A stretch of DNA of 64,000 nucleotides from Vitellaria paradoxa (taxonomy: Eukaryota; Streptophyta; Magnoliopsida; Ericales; Sapotaceae), in NCBI GenBank assembly GCA_019916065.1, contig CM034240.1:45520026-45584025 (forward strand), written 5' to 3'. This document shows positions 12,364-24,347 of the stretch, piece by piece. Below the pieces are notes generated by a model that worked only from the letters and a program-made list of their open reading frames with translations, was not told the origin of the DNA and did no database searches. Numbering within the stretch: the first letter of the stretch is position 1; every line of letters starts with the position of its first letter. The position numbers and the translations under genes were made by a program.

Positions 12364-12726
12364 GATTCCGTTTAGCGTAAGAAAAAATAAGATAAATTGA
12401 GGTAAAATGTGGTTTGAAATTAATTTTGGTGCCATTTTTTTCTGAAAAATAGCAAACCGTGGGAACGGATTTGGAAAATCGTTCCCACGGATTCAAAAAA
12501 ATTCACAAAAAAATAGCGACAATGGTACTCATTTGAAAGCTTTTAACATGAAGAATATGATTGTATAAAAAATTTACATATTCGATTAATTTACTTTCAG
12601 ATTTTTTTATTTTTTTAGCAAAATATTAGAATTTTTAGAAATTAGTGATAACGGGAAAATTAGAGGTAGAGGAGTGTTAAAGATTTATAGAGTTTTATAG
12701 AGGAAGTTAATATGCCAAACTTGGCC
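12364..12726. mobile_element. MITE of the GTTTGG/GTAATTCGT family (long form), unit A only
   Basis: The left end GATTCCGTTTAGC and the reverse complement of the right end, GGCCAAGTTTGGC, form an imperfect inverted repeat, and TAA flanks both sides (12361-12363 and 12727-12729). The corresponding place in unit B lacks the insert, which supports transposition after duplication. It is non-coding. Confidence 0.6.
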
Positions 12727-13831
12727 TAAGAAGAGCGTGAAATTGCACCACTTGGAATAATTAACACGGGTTATTTACAATAATATAATTTAAAAATTAA
12801 GTATGTACAAAAATAGATAGTTGGAGAAAATTTTTCAAAAATTGACCTAATATTGATAGTGCTATGAACGATATCATGTCGTTAATACTAGTGACGACAC
12901 GATACATAACAAAATTAATCACACAATGAAGAATTAAACTAAGTCAAATCATGTCGTAAGTGAGATTGACGAGATAGCATGTCGTCACCAGTAGTGATGA
13001 CACCGTGCCTCCCTTCTTACCCGTGCAGGACACGACTTCCCTTATTACGCGTGCAGGACACTGGCAGCGATGGCAAAAAACTTTTTCATGACTAAATAAA
13101 GTATAAAATCATGCAAATTTATATGAATTCACATTTTTTATGACTAAATAAAGAAAATTCACGTCAAACCGACATTCGTGTCCTGCATTTTACATGAATG
13201 CACATTTTTTTATGAATGGTTAACACATTTAAAATTAAATTTTTAAAAAAATTAATAAAAAATATACAAAATGAAAAAAATAAAAAACCAAAAATTTTGT
13301 AAATAAAAATAAAAGAACTTACTTAACTTTATCTAATATGCATTCATATAAAAAATATTTTAAGAATATTTATAAAAAAATCTATATAATAAAACACAAC
13401 ATTTGATTTGATATTTGTCTTAGTCATCACTTATTATGGGTGTGTTTGAAGTTGTATAAAAGTGTATAAAATAGAATAAAATTATAAAAATAAATGTCTC
13501 GTAATTCGTGCAGTGAGTGAATAATTTAAATTTTACTGTCTTGTAATTCGTGTTTGTAGAGATTTGTAAATTTTACTGTCTCGTAATTTAAATTTTATTT
13601 TATTTTGTAAAATTATACATACATATATTATATTTTATAAAATTATACAAATCATATTTTACTCATATAATCTATTATTATTAAAGAATGTATGGATACC
13701 TATTGGACAAAGTTAATTAAAATTTTTTATTAAAAAAATTTATTTAATTTTTAAACTTTAAATTTTTTATTAAAAAATAAACATTTAAATTAAAATTTCA
13801 ATTTTAATGTACTTAAAACTTAAATTTTAAA

Positions 13832-14192
13832 TACATACACTTCTACACTACATGTCATTTATATAATAAGGAAGTTTAAAATTTTGAATTTGAATTATTT
13901 TCAACTGTTGAATTTACTAAATGATTAGGATTATTTTTATTTTTCTCTCACTCTTCTCATATTTTTTTAATTTTTTTATATAAAAGATTAAATTAATATT
14001 TTAAAAAATGTCACATACACTTTTATACTTTGTGTCATTTATATAATAAGGAAGTTTAAAATTTTGAATTTGAGATATTTTCAACTGTTTAATTTGTTAA
14101 ATGATCAAAATTATTTTTCTTTTTCTCTCACTCTTCCCATATTTTTGAATAGTTTTTATATAAAAAGATTTTAAATTAATATTTTAAAAAAT
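13832..14192. repeat. ~180-bp tandem duplication inside the MULE
   Basis: Two adjacent units share a GTCATTTATATAATAAGG segment, then TTTTCAACTGTT and CTCTCACTCTTC blocks, in the same order. The period is about 180 bp. They lie in the interior of the Mutator-like element and precede a Helitron-like end at about 14344-14371. Confidence 0.6.
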
Positions 14193-14343
14193 GTGATAAC
14201 ATTTGTAATAAATAATAAAATTTTACACCTTAATATCTTTTGATTAATGATTTTTATTTTTATAGCTTATTTTCCATTTTTTTATGTAAGTTTGTTTTAT
14301 AAATTTAAATTTGAATTATTTATACACTAAATTATATTTATAT

Positions 14344-14371
14344 GCCTTCAGGCACAGGTTATTGCTAGTCT
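14344..14371 (+). mobile_element. Helitron-like 3' terminus (nested in the MULE)
   Basis: A short hairpin TGCC-TTCA-GGCA is followed by CAGGTTATTG and CTAG-T, the hairpin plus CTRR end with a T target base typical of plant Helitrons. The same terminal motif (GGCACGAGTTATTGCTAGT) recurs at 20282-20300. The 5' TC end was not identified. Confidence 0.4.
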
Positions 14372-15677
14372 AAAATAGAGAAAAAAAGATAACTAAAGTA
14401 GGGAGGAAAAAAATAATCCTAAGCATTAAATAAATCCAATGGTTAAAAATATGTCAAATTTAAATTCTTTAAAATTAGTTATTAATATTATATATAGTCA
14501 ATTAATTATTTTTATTTATTTATTTGTATTTATTACAAATAAAAAATTCAATTTACACTAAAAAAATTAAAAATTCATGTCTATTTAAATAAAAATTATC
14601 TATTTAGATAAAAAAAAATGAACAAAAAAGTTAGCATTTTTATTTTTTTAACTTTTAATGAATTTTCTAACTTTGTTTATGAATGTGATGAACACGTTTA
14701 AAATTTAAAATTTTTGAAAAAATTAATAAAAAATATATAAAATGAAAAAAAAATATCAAATAAATAAAAAGTTACCAATTGCTTCTTGAGTGTTTAATAA
14801 AATACCAATTTTTTACCACTTTTTTACCAAGTTACATTAATTTTTCAATTCAAAAGTTACTTATAATTATCAAAATCATTAAAATTTGTCAAAAATTAAA
14901 TTTAGTGGCCGTCTTGGTAATAGCATGGTCTCGTAAAGAAAGCCCACCGACTAGTTGACAGGTTAAAGATCTGTCTTTCTAAAAGTTGTCAAAATTTTTT
15001 CTAAAAAATTACTAAAATTTACTACTTGTTTCGCAAAAAAATACCAAAATATTAATAAAATTTGGATTTTGTAACGGTACTTAAATTTGAACATATTTTT
15101 TATTTTCAATATATAAATAAATCGAATTAAAAATAATGGTAAATTTATTATTATGAAGAATTTCAAATAACTACTTTTATGATAATTTTAAATATATCAC
15201 AATTCATCATGTTTAGCTCTACTTGGATAGGCAGGGATTTCAATTCAATTTGTTTGAGATTAATTTGTATTAAAATATACGAGAATGGGAGTATATTATA
15301 TATTCATAAATCATATATTCTTAATAATTATTATTTGTTAAAAATATTTTTATGTTACTCTTAAGGAATGGATTAGTCATATTATTTAGTCAAAAAAAAA
15401 CTTTTTGGCTATCATTGCTAGTGTCCTGCACGGGTAAGAAGGAAGGCATGGTGTCGTCACTGCTAGTGACGACATGCTATCTCGTCAATATCATTTACGA
15501 TATGATTTGACACTCTCCACTATGGTGTCAATTTCGTTGCGTACTGTGTCGTCACTATCACTGACAACATGGTGTTGTCGATACCACTATCAAAACTGGG
15601 TCGATTTTTACAAATTTTCTCCAACTATCTATTTTTGTATATACTTAATTTTTAAATTATATTATTGTAAATAATCC

Positions 15678-15810
15678 AATTAACATCCCCCAGGGCCCAA
15701 AAAAAAAAAACTACACACCACCATTGGTAAAAGCATTACGAAGTCAAACCTCCTATGAGAACCCATGGCCCGGGAACAGCTCATAGAAAATTGTTTCCAA
15801 AGTATTTTAA
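15678..15810. other. Duplicated flank with MULE target-site copy
   Basis: Holds the right-hand 9-bp target duplication and sequence shared with 33270-33390 of unit B. No gene. Confidence 0.4.
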
Positions 15811-15938
15811 GGTGTGTTTAGAATGATAAAAATGAAATAAATTGTATATTCATAATTCGTAAGATAAAAAAATAAATAATTTTTATAAATTTTTACAAAT
15901 TTTTAAAGTTTTTTTTTTTAATAAAACAAATGCAGCCT
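15811..15938. mobile_element. GTTTGG/GTAATTCGT MITE, present in both duplicate units
   Basis: Starts GGTGTGTTTAGAATG, contains the CATAATTCGTAAG core, and ends AATGCAGCCT with TAA on both sides. A shortened counterpart sits at about 33391-33452 in unit B, so this copy inserted before the large duplication. Confidence 0.6.
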
Positions 15939-15941
15939 TAA

Positions 15942-17839
15942 TTTGTTGAACGAAATGAAGTTGGTTTATTATAATTATTTTTTTTAATTCTATAAATTTT
16001 GATTTTTTAAATTTAGGTATATTATTCACATTCTAAAAAAATATTACTAAAATATGCTATAAAATAAGAGTACTTATATACAGGTAAAAAAAATTTGACT
16101 TAATTATCCTATTTCATTCATACGTTAATTTTTTTATTATAAATATTTTTTTATTTTTTTAAATATGAAGAACATGCTTGATCTATTAAAAACATAAAAA
16201 AAATTAAATTTTGATTTAAAATCTAGTCGTTTATTTTGTAATTTTTTAAATAATTATTAATATTATACTTAAAAGCTAATAAACAAAAGTAAAAATCAAA
16301 TTTTAACCCAAAAAAAAAAAAGTTGAAATTAATTCTTCCAAAAAAGTTCAAAACGTTGGTAAACTTGGTAAACAGGTTGTCAGTCTTTGAAATAGTAGTA
16401 ATTAAGCAAACTATAGCTAACCCAATTCGAGCTCAAATTTAAAAATGTTTGACTCAAGTTTACTAACTAATTCGATAAAATAGTACATATTTAATAACAT
16501 TGTTGACAAAACCAATGTCATTTTTGTTAATTGAATTATTCATGAGTAAAAATTTGAATAAAAAATATTTTTTATCAAGCAAGTTTGATTTCGAGTTCGG
16601 TACTAATAATCGAAGTTACTTCGAGTTTAGTGTTAATATTCAACAGTTTGAGTAGGTCAAAACTATAATAATGGATTTGTTTGGAGTAAGAAAAAGTGAG
16701 ATAAATTGAGAATTCGTAATGCGTGCAGTGAAAGAAAAAAGTTGATGTGATATAAAATTAACAGAGATTTATAGAAATTTTCAAAGAAAAATTTTATGCT
16801 AAACGCAGCCAATATGTATCAACATAGGTTGTTGCTCTTGAAATATAATAAGATAGAAAGAAAAAAAAAAGTTATAATAAGATAGAAAGAAAAAAAAAAA
16901 AGTTATATCCTTTAGGTGGTATTTAAAAAGTAAAAGAAAAAATTAAGTGTAAAGTGATAGATGATAAAATTTAATTAAAAAGGTTAAAAATTAAATAATT
17001 TTTTTTATAAATTTTGATAAAATTAGACAAATCAAAATCCCTCGTATCGATTAAATCGCTGAATTTGGAAGATTAGCTGCAATTTAAAAAGAGTAGGGAC
17101 ACTGAACTTGAACACTAATCCAATTCCACAGAGCACGCGCACGATAGCACACAGAATCTCCTACCCCTTTTTATAATTGTGGCAAAACAAAAGTCCATTT
17201 TTTTTTTAATGGTAATTAGGCAGAGCCGGAGTCAAAATAGTAATTAATCCAACAACATTCATGCCAAACACTGCGCAGTGTAGCCGGCCACGCAAAGCAC
17301 TCGATTACGCCACGTAAGCCAGACTCTCGCGCGTGCCGAATCTATGTGCACGGACGAAGCCAAGGTCTGGCGAGTCAAATTTTATTTTTGAATTTTTTTC
17401 TTGGACTTATATAAATTATATTTAGTAAATAAAAATAAATTAGTATACAAATACAAAAGGCATAATCAATTAAATTTATAAAATTTAGATTATATATAAT
17501 AATTTAAATAGTTATATTTAAAGGAACTTGATCCATAACTTAAATATTTTTTTAACTTAAGAATTTATACGTATTAGTAGTAATATTTTTTTATCGAAAT
17601 TAATCATTTTTTAAAATTTGAGAGAACTAAACTATAATATAAATTTTTTAATAAAGAATTTACATGTAAGAATAGTATTTTTAGAAATTTAAGGGGACCA
17701 TGACCCCTCTAATCCCGTAATAGCCTTGTGATTGAGTATGGTACCGTTAGAAGGAGTAATTTTTAGTATAAATCTATCAACTTACCTATCAAAAAAAAAA
17801 AAAAATCTATCAACTTTTGCAGGTTTGTCAAAACGGTAA
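15942..17839. other. AT-rich intergenic DNA, with one further MITE copy
   Basis: No gene seen. Bases about 16672-16810 (GGATTTGTTTGGAGTAAG to GCTAAACGCAGCC, with a GAATTCGTAATGCG core) are another GTTTGG/GTAATTCGT-family MITE. The 17040-17350 stretch is GC-richer and conserved in unit B (35700-35990), with ACGCG and CACG motifs. It could be old regulatory or exonic sequence, but I recognise nothing specific. Confidence 0.4.
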
Positions 17840-18175
17840 GGTGACATTTGGTTTATGTTTTTGTTTTCTACTTTCTATTTTTATTCTATGTGTTAAAAAT
17901 CTTAAAATGAGGAAGTAAAAAATGTTCTGTTTTTCTTATTTTGAGATTTAACTCATTTTTTATTAAAAACTCTCAAAATGATTTTTTGTCATTTTTTATT
18001 TCATGTGTAAAGTCATTTTTTGTTTTTGAAAACAAATTTTGAAAACACAAGTAACCAAATGTGTTTTGACCTATTTCCTTTATTTTCAAAAGCACAAAAT
18101 GAAAAATAAATTCAAAACAGAAAATGAAAAACAAAAACAAAAAATGAAAAATGAAAAAATAAACCAAATGAGCCC
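17840..18175. mobile_element. Harbinger MITE H1, copy 1 (336 bp), unit A only
   Basis: Left end GGTGACATTTGGTTT, right end AACCAAATGAGCCC (reverse complement GGGCTCATTTGGTT), with TAA at 17837-17839 and 18176-18178. Unit B at about 36510 has the same flanks joined through a single TAA, so this is a clean insertion with a 3-bp target duplication. Subterminal sequence matches the large element at 20363-26905. Its open frames are repeat-derived and not genes. Confidence 0.85.
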
Positions 18176-18432
18176 TAAATGTTGCCTCTTTTTTTATCAG
18201 TAATAGTAAGTTGCTCAACTCAAAAGTTACAAAAATTTATATCAAATATACAAAAAAAATTACCAAAAACCTAAATGTTTTCAAAAATCACTAAAAAACA
18301 CTATTATTTTATTAAATACATAAAAAAAAATTCACCTATCAACCTTTGACGAAAAAATACTAAAAATCAGACTTTCAAATAACCCCTATGTGAGTTAATA
18401 CGTGTGACAAGTGGAGGAGAGGTGTAAGACAA

Positions 18433-18600
18433 TGGCTTCGTTTGGAGCTACACAAAATAAAATAAAATCCTACAAATCTCTACACACACGAATTACGAAA
18501 TAACAAAATTTAAATTATTTACTCAGTGCACGAATTACGAGACATTTACTTTTACAAGTTTATTTTATTTTATATACTTTTATACAACTCCAAACACACC
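18433..18600. mobile_element. GTTTGG/GTAATTCGT-family MITE, unit A only
   Basis: Starts GGCTTCGTTTGGAGC and ends CTCCAAACACACC, an inverted pair. CACGAATTACGA occurs twice inside. Unit B (about 36760) lacks it. The target duplication is not clear here. Confidence 0.65.
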
Positions 18601-20362
18601 TAATATAGAGAGTCGGGAGAGATTGAAGTGTTCATCTCGTTTCATTCGTCACGCAGTTCATACCGAGATACATACATTTCTACTCATGTTTGGTAACGCG
18701 TTAAAACAACTTCCCATTTATCCATTTTGCGAATTGTCAACAGGGCAGGTATGGAACGAGTATGGTCTTCTTCATTCTTGTCCCCATTAAACAATACCCT
18801 TTTTTGTCCTTACCTCCGTCCCCGTTTCAGGGATGAAAATTTTCTCTATACATATCCAATTTGCCCACTAAACATAATAAAAGTATAAAATATATTATAT
18901 ATATAATAAATATTCAAAATTATTATAAATATTATATATATTAAATGAAATATATATATATATTTTATATATATTGAACAAATATTAAAAATATAAATAA
19001 ATAAATAAATAAACAAGTGCAGGACATAATGGAGATCGTCATACTTGTTCCTGTCCCATTTAAGGAACATGTTAAAATCCTCAAACCCGTTATTAGTATC
19101 CCCATGTCCTCCCCGAACAGGACGGGTGAAACGGGTACCCGCCTAATACAAATAATTTTGACATCTCCATCCATTCCAATTTAGGGCCTGTGTGGGAACA
19201 CTCCAAAAAATCACTAATTTTTATTTCTTTTTAATTTTCTTCTATTTGAAAAAGAAATAACTAGAAATCACAATTAAGGATTTTGAATGAGCTTAATTAA
19301 TAATATAAAATTATTAATAGAAAATTAAAATTATATCCCTAATTACACTTATAAAAAAAATTAGAATAATACAAATTATATAAATATGAATACATATTAT
19401 GATAAGATCAAGTAATTCAAATGGTAAGATACTCTCGAACTAGTTTAGAGTTTGTGTTCATACCCACCTTCTTCTTATATATTGTGATCTTAAGTATATT
19501 AAATAACATATTCAAAAAGTATTTTTATAAAAAAAAATAATTTTATTTATATGTATATTGTTATACTATAAAAGAAATATTGAAAATGAAATTGAGATGG
19601 ATTTATGTGTAGGTAATCAAAATTTTATTATGTCCCACACATGTGAACATGAATTATTTTTCTTAGACTTGCCATTAAATTTTACTGTTTAAATCCCAAA
19701 CTCCAACTATTAGCGATAGCCATCTTTTAAATTGTATTTGAGTTCTAAACTCTTAATTTAGTTTTCTTACATTTTTAAATCAATCATATAAAATTACACA
19801 TTTATATAATAAAAACAAGACTATTTTTTAAAATATCATTTTTACAAACTAAAATCTAACAGTTAAGGATTATTTTTTTATTTAATGATTAAGATCATTT
19901 TTATATTTTTAACTTTCTACTCAATTCTTATTTTAATTAACCCTACTATTATCTATCTTATAAAACAGTATGGATATTTTAAAATTCACCATATTTTAAG
20001 GGTGAAAATCATATACAAATCAAAACTGCCAATTTAAATTCCGTCCAATCATAGTTTCCATGAAATTGAACATTTCAAATTGAAGTAGCATAATTTGTGT
20101 TTTCTTTTATGACACTTATCAAAAATTAATTGGAAACAGAAAGACAAAAATACATGTAATAATTGTTAAGGTCTAAATTTTTAAAAAAAATTAAAACCTC
20201 TAAATTATCATAATTTTTTTAAACTTTTTGTCAAAAGTTTCAACTTAAGAAACATAATACCAATTTTGTTTAGAATGTCATAGGCACGAGTTATTGCTAG
20301 TCTTACAATAAAATTAGATTATTCATAAATATAGTATTATTTTTAAATTACTCAATCATTAA
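18601..20362. other. AT-rich intergenic DNA shared with unit B
   Basis: No gene seen. It aligns with about 36780-38544 and includes (TA)-rich stretches near 18880-18975. A Helitron-like end (GGCACGAGTTATTGCTAGT) lies at 20282-20300, with a diverged counterpart near 38465. Confidence 0.45.
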
Positions 20363-21006
20363 AGTGGCATTTGGTTTGTGATTCTATTTTCTGTTTTTAT
20401 TTTCTATTTTTTAATTTCTGTTTTGAGATTCAGTTTTCAAAATACTGAAAATGCATTTGGTTTGACAATTTGAAAAACTGTTCCTCAAAATAAAAAAAAA
20501 TGAAAAATGCATTTAGTTTGGAATTTTGAAATAATATTTTTAAATGAATTTGATTATACAAGTTAATCACAACTATTTCATGTTGAAATACTACCAATTA
20601 ATATACATTTTATACTCATTCAAATGTAAATATTTTCAATTTACTTAATCTTGCAAATTTTTTTTTCTAAGTTTAAAATATATATATATATATGTAACAT
20701 ATTAAAGACATTTTGAAAAATACAAAATGATAGTATGAGGATTATTGTTTAAAGCAACATTACATGAAATAAAAATGATATATAACAACTGTACACAATC
20801 ATGTGTGAGTCACTAAATAGTGATTCCACATTAGAGTAGCAATTTGATTTCTGATTTGCTCTATTCTAGTTGTTTGACTTGCATCAAATGATGTGGCTTC
20901 TTGATTCTGACTTGTCCCTTACACATCTCCGAATATCATATACTCTAAAGAATATTGTGCAAAAAGCGCATCAAAAGCATGTTCTTGGCAAAATGAAATT
21001 GTGTAC

Positions 21007-22142
21007 TGTGAGGGATCTGCCCGTGAGGAACTCTGTCTACGGGAGAGTAAAGTCGGAGGTGAAGCAGAGAAACAATGCCTCCTATCCCACATCGCTTGGG
21101 TCGTGGAAAGAAGTGACGTATATGTAATATTCGATATCAATATAGTATAACGCATTTTAAAGCCGTGAGGGCATTGGATTCAGTGGAAATTTCAGAGTTA
21201 AGCGTGTTTCAATGGGGGCAGTATCGGGATAGGTGACCTTCTGGGAAGCAACTTACCAAGCCCAAAGCGAACAATATTGTACCATATGGATGCGAGTCAT
21301 TACAAGTGGTATCACAGCTAATAACTAGCCGGAAGTGTGGGATCACGCGTGTGGGAGACTTGCTTATGAGGGACTCTGCCTGCGGGAGAGTGAAGCAGAA
21401 GGCCACGCGGGGACGCGTGCCCTATAAGGGGGAGGACTGTGAAGGACCTGCCCGTGAGGGACTTTGTCTGCGGGAGAGTGAAGCCGGAGGTGAAGCAGAG
21501 AAGCAATGCCCCCATCCCACATCGCCTGAGTCGTGGAATAAAGTGGCATATATATAATATTCGATATCAATATAGTACAACGTATTTTAAAGCCGTGAGG
21601 GCACTGGATTTAGTAGGAATTCTAGGGTTAAGCGTGTTCCAATGGGGGTAGTACCGGGATGCGTGACCTCCTGGGAAGCAGTTTACCAAGTCCAAAGCGG
21701 ACAATATTGTACTATGTGGATGCGAGTCATTACAAATGGTATCTAGCCAATGCCCAGCCAGAAGTGTAAGATCACGCATGTAGGAGACCTGCCTGTGAGG
21801 GACTCTGCCTACAAGAGAGTGAAGCAGGAGGCCACGCGAGGACGCGTGCCTGTAAAGGGGGAGGATTGTGAGGGACTGTGAGAAACCTGCCTGTGAGGGA
21901 CTCTGCCTGCGGGAGAGTGAAGCCAGAGGTGAAGCAGAGAAATAATGCCTCCCATCCCATATCGCCTGGGTCATGGAAGGAAGTGGCATATATGTAATAT
22001 TCGATATCAATATAGTATAATACGTTTTAAAGCCGTGAGGGTACTGGATTCAGTGGAAACTCCAGGGTTAAGTGTGCTCTAGTGGGGGCAGTACCAAGCT
22101 CAAAACGGACAATATTGTATTATGTGAATGCGAGTCATTATA
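21007..22142 (+). mobile_element. Cassandra TRIM retrotransposon with three LTRs and two internal domains
   Basis: Cassandra elements are non-coding LTR retrotransposons in miniature whose LTRs carry a 5S rRNA-like block. Three direct LTRs are present: 21007-21304, 21438-21734 and 21877-22142. Each begins TGTGAGG-like and ends CATTACA-like. Between them lie two short internal regions, each starting with a primer binding site like TGGTATCA (initiator Met tRNA type, at 21307) and ending in a purine tract (AAGGGGGAGGA) just before the next LTR. The whole array is flanked by TGTAC at 21002-21006 and 22143-22147, a perfect 5-bp target duplication. It sits in reverse orientation inside the Harbinger transposase. 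LTR3 lacks about 32 bp of its 5S block. Confidence 0.9.
21168..21247 (+). other. 5S rRNA-like promoter block in Cassandra LTR1
   Basis: Contains GAGTTAAGCGTG (5S A-box region) and GATAGGTGACCTTCTGGGAAG (C-box region) at the spacing found in plant 5S rRNA. It matches 5S only over the internal control region, so it is not a 5S gene. Copies occur in LTR2 (about 21599-21677) and, truncated, in LTR3 (about 22038-22095). Confidence 0.8.
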
Positions 22143-22148
22143 TGTACA

Positions 22149-22260
22149 GTGCGACATACAATAGGAATCAATCTCTGCTCAGATAGTTGATAATTGGGCA
22201 TTAATTTCGAAATGGGAAATCTTGCTTTTAACACTCTAATACAATGTTCAATAATGTTTC
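22149..22260 (-). other. 3' part of transposase reading next to the Cassandra insertion
   Basis: On the minus strand it encodes the VLKARFPISKLMPNY block followed by an IVCRTVH stretch that stops at the Cassandra target duplication. The continuation is on the far side of the insertion at about 21001, showing exactly where the gene was split. Confidence 0.7.
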
Positions 22261-23303
22261 GACACAAGGAGTGTCTATAATTGAATAGCTCTTCCTTTCC
22301 ACGTGATGCTCCTTGTCCACTATAATCACACAAATAATATCTTTAACCTCAATATGGAGGAAGAAATCCAGGTATGTTTGGATAGCCAACATTAACAAGG
22401 TAAAATTGATCTGCAAAAAAACTACACCATAAGACTGTTATGATATGAATTTTTTTTTTAATTTTATAATATACCTTTGCATGGCATTGGAAAGCTGTTT
22501 GATATTTTTGTGACTGCATCAATGAATACTCATGAATCGTTAATAGTCCCTTTCCATTCACAATATACTAATGTAAGCATCACATTTTGTGTGAGTTTTT
22601 CTTCCACGAAAAGATGCTTGCCTCGATGCAGGTGCATAAGCCACAACATGTGTTTCATCTATTGCACCAATACAATCCTATAAAGTGATAATGAATGAAT
22701 TATTTTAGTCTTTTATAATTAACCAATAGATGAAAAATAAAATAAATAAAAAGAAAAAGCGTACTTAAAGTAAGGATAATATCTTTGCTTCAAACGGAGA
22801 TGTATACTATTGTGGTTTGTTGGGCGGATTATTTCTGTGCCAACGAACAAACAACCAGTAAAACTCTTTTAAACCATTTATAGACTATGTAGGTAAAGTG
22901 CTGAAAGTGATCCACAATATCAATATGCCTTGAAATGTACTCGATAATCTTCAAAAACATACCAACACCCTCCTCAACGCTAACTTTTTTCCCATCATTT
23001 AACAACTCCTTCTCTTTCAAAGTATTGTAGAAGTTCAAAAAAAACAAGTTTATGCATGTGAAACAATTCATAACACATAGTTGGATGACCATTCACAACT
23101 TTAAGCGTGAACATCTTTTCAGTAAGTATAGATGTTCTACAAGGTGTCCTATCCATAATACCTCTTTCATTAACAATGAAACAACTAAGTTGAATAAGAT
23201 CTCCATATTCTTCTTCTAAATCATCCACAAATAAAAATTCATCATTACTCGAATCTTCATTAGTGGTATAAGAAATTAAACTAGATTCAACAGACATTTC
23301 CAT

Positions 23304-24347
23304 GCAATAACAACATTTTATGTAAAAGCTTCAACTATGAAGATTGGATAGAAACAACAGATCAAGTGATCTATGAGAATTTGAATTTTACGTGCAGTTT
23401 CACTAAATGAATGTTTGCAAGCACATGGCAGTTAATGCGATAGCTGTTCTAATAAATTAATTATATTACTTATCAAAATAATTAAAAGAAAATTCATTAC
23501 CCACAGATTGCCAGAATTGCTAAGTAGTATTGCTTGTGCAAGAAGAATGGTAAATCCATTGACAATCTTTCATTCACTGCCCATGGAGACTATTAATAAC
23601 TTCATATACATTTTACATGTGCAAATGTTGAACAAACAACCCCGAAAGAACCTAGTTCAAACAAGGTGCAAGCCATCATGGTAACAACCTGCAATCAAAC
23701 TAGGCAACCGAAACAGCAAATGACACAAACCCTTGAAGGAATTATTAAATATATCCTCGGGACTTTAGAGATTGTAGTCCATGAAATTGTTCAAGTTACA
23801 ACAAAAAGCAAAGAACTACATTAAGAAGATAATAAATGTAAACTATTCATGAAGGCAGTATATGATAAAAGAACAGATTTTAATGGTTAAGGTTCAAGCA
23901 ATTAAAGGCAGAGCAAAATCCCAAAAACTGGACAATTTTTATACAAATACATAACGGCAGAAAAGTGTATACAATAACTCTTAATATTCCATATATTTAA
24001 GTACAGGATGCTTTAGCTATATTAGAACATTACAACACTCCTTTCTTCCTCCCATCTTCAATCTTAGTTATAGCCTAAAAAGCCCATCTAAATCCTAACC
24101 ACATAAGAATACTCAAGCAATTTCTATACTTTGGAACATGACGCCCTATCAAAATCAAGTTTTCTAAACAAAGTTCCAAAAAATGGAAAATTCATTATCC
24201 ACTGAAAAAATTTCCTAGACAAATAAATTGTAAATTGTAAATTCAAAATACAAATCCAAAATCAAAACTAACAACATTCATCCACCATTTTTTCTAAATT
24301 GTAAATTCAAAATACCAATCCAAAACAATCTTAAATTCATTGCACTT
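23304..24347. other. Harbinger spacer between transposase and Myb-like ORF
   Basis: No coding features recognised. It is internal to the 6.5-kb element and AT-rich with scattered stops. Confidence 0.5.

Larger units (their letters stand above)
12768..15677. mobile_element. Non-autonomous Mutator-like element (MULE) with ~0.3-kb terminal inverted repeats
   Basis: Bases 12768-13090 and the reverse complement of 15395-15677 are close copies, so the terminal inverted repeats are about 280-320 bp long. Each starts GGRTTATTTACAATAATA. The flanks are AATTAACAC (12759-12767) and AATTAACAT (15678-15686), a 9-bp target duplication with one mismatch, as expected for MULEs. Unit B has an uninterrupted empty site near 33210. 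The 2.9-kb interior is AT-rich with no transposase or captured exon that I can recognise. The inverted repeats also carry internal direct repeats of a CCCTTCTTACCCGTGCAGG-type motif. Confidence 0.8.
20900..23303 (-). pseudogene. PIF/Harbinger DDE transposase, degenerate and interrupted
   Basis: Family hallmarks appear in order on the minus strand. There is an N-terminal MCYELFHMHKLVFF helix (near 23080), then VSVEEGVGMFLKIIEYI and HFQHF...VYKWFKRVL (22960-22860), then EIIRP and RYYPYFK. An 80-bp intron (about 22685-22764) follows. Next come DCIGAIDETHVVAYAP with the first catalytic Asp, RGRKTHTK, a WKGTINDS block with the second Asp, YPNIPGFLPPY, and LFNYRHSLCRNIIEHCIRVL with the acidic residue and the KARFPI helix. 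There is a frameshift near 23000 and an in-frame TGA right after NDS (an Arg codon in relatives, consistent with CGA to TGA decay). A Cassandra element is inserted in the C-terminal 'LHNFI' motif. About 20900-21001 holds the displaced C-terminal end. It cannot make active transposase. Confidence 0.85.

Noticed and set aside
17973..18218. Hydrophobic Phe-rich open frames here and at 39996-40190 and 60358-60552
   Set aside because: The three frames are similar because they are the same MITE; their Phe/Leu content comes from A/T homopolymers.
20870..22010. Several open frames of 60-147 codons over this stretch on both strands
   Set aside because: They are repeated chance frames across the Cassandra LTRs, which are non-coding in this family.
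21168..22095. 5S rRNA genes
   Set aside because: Only the internal control region matches 5S rRNA, three times, inside LTRs with primer-binding and purine tracts; this is a Cassandra element, not 5S genes.
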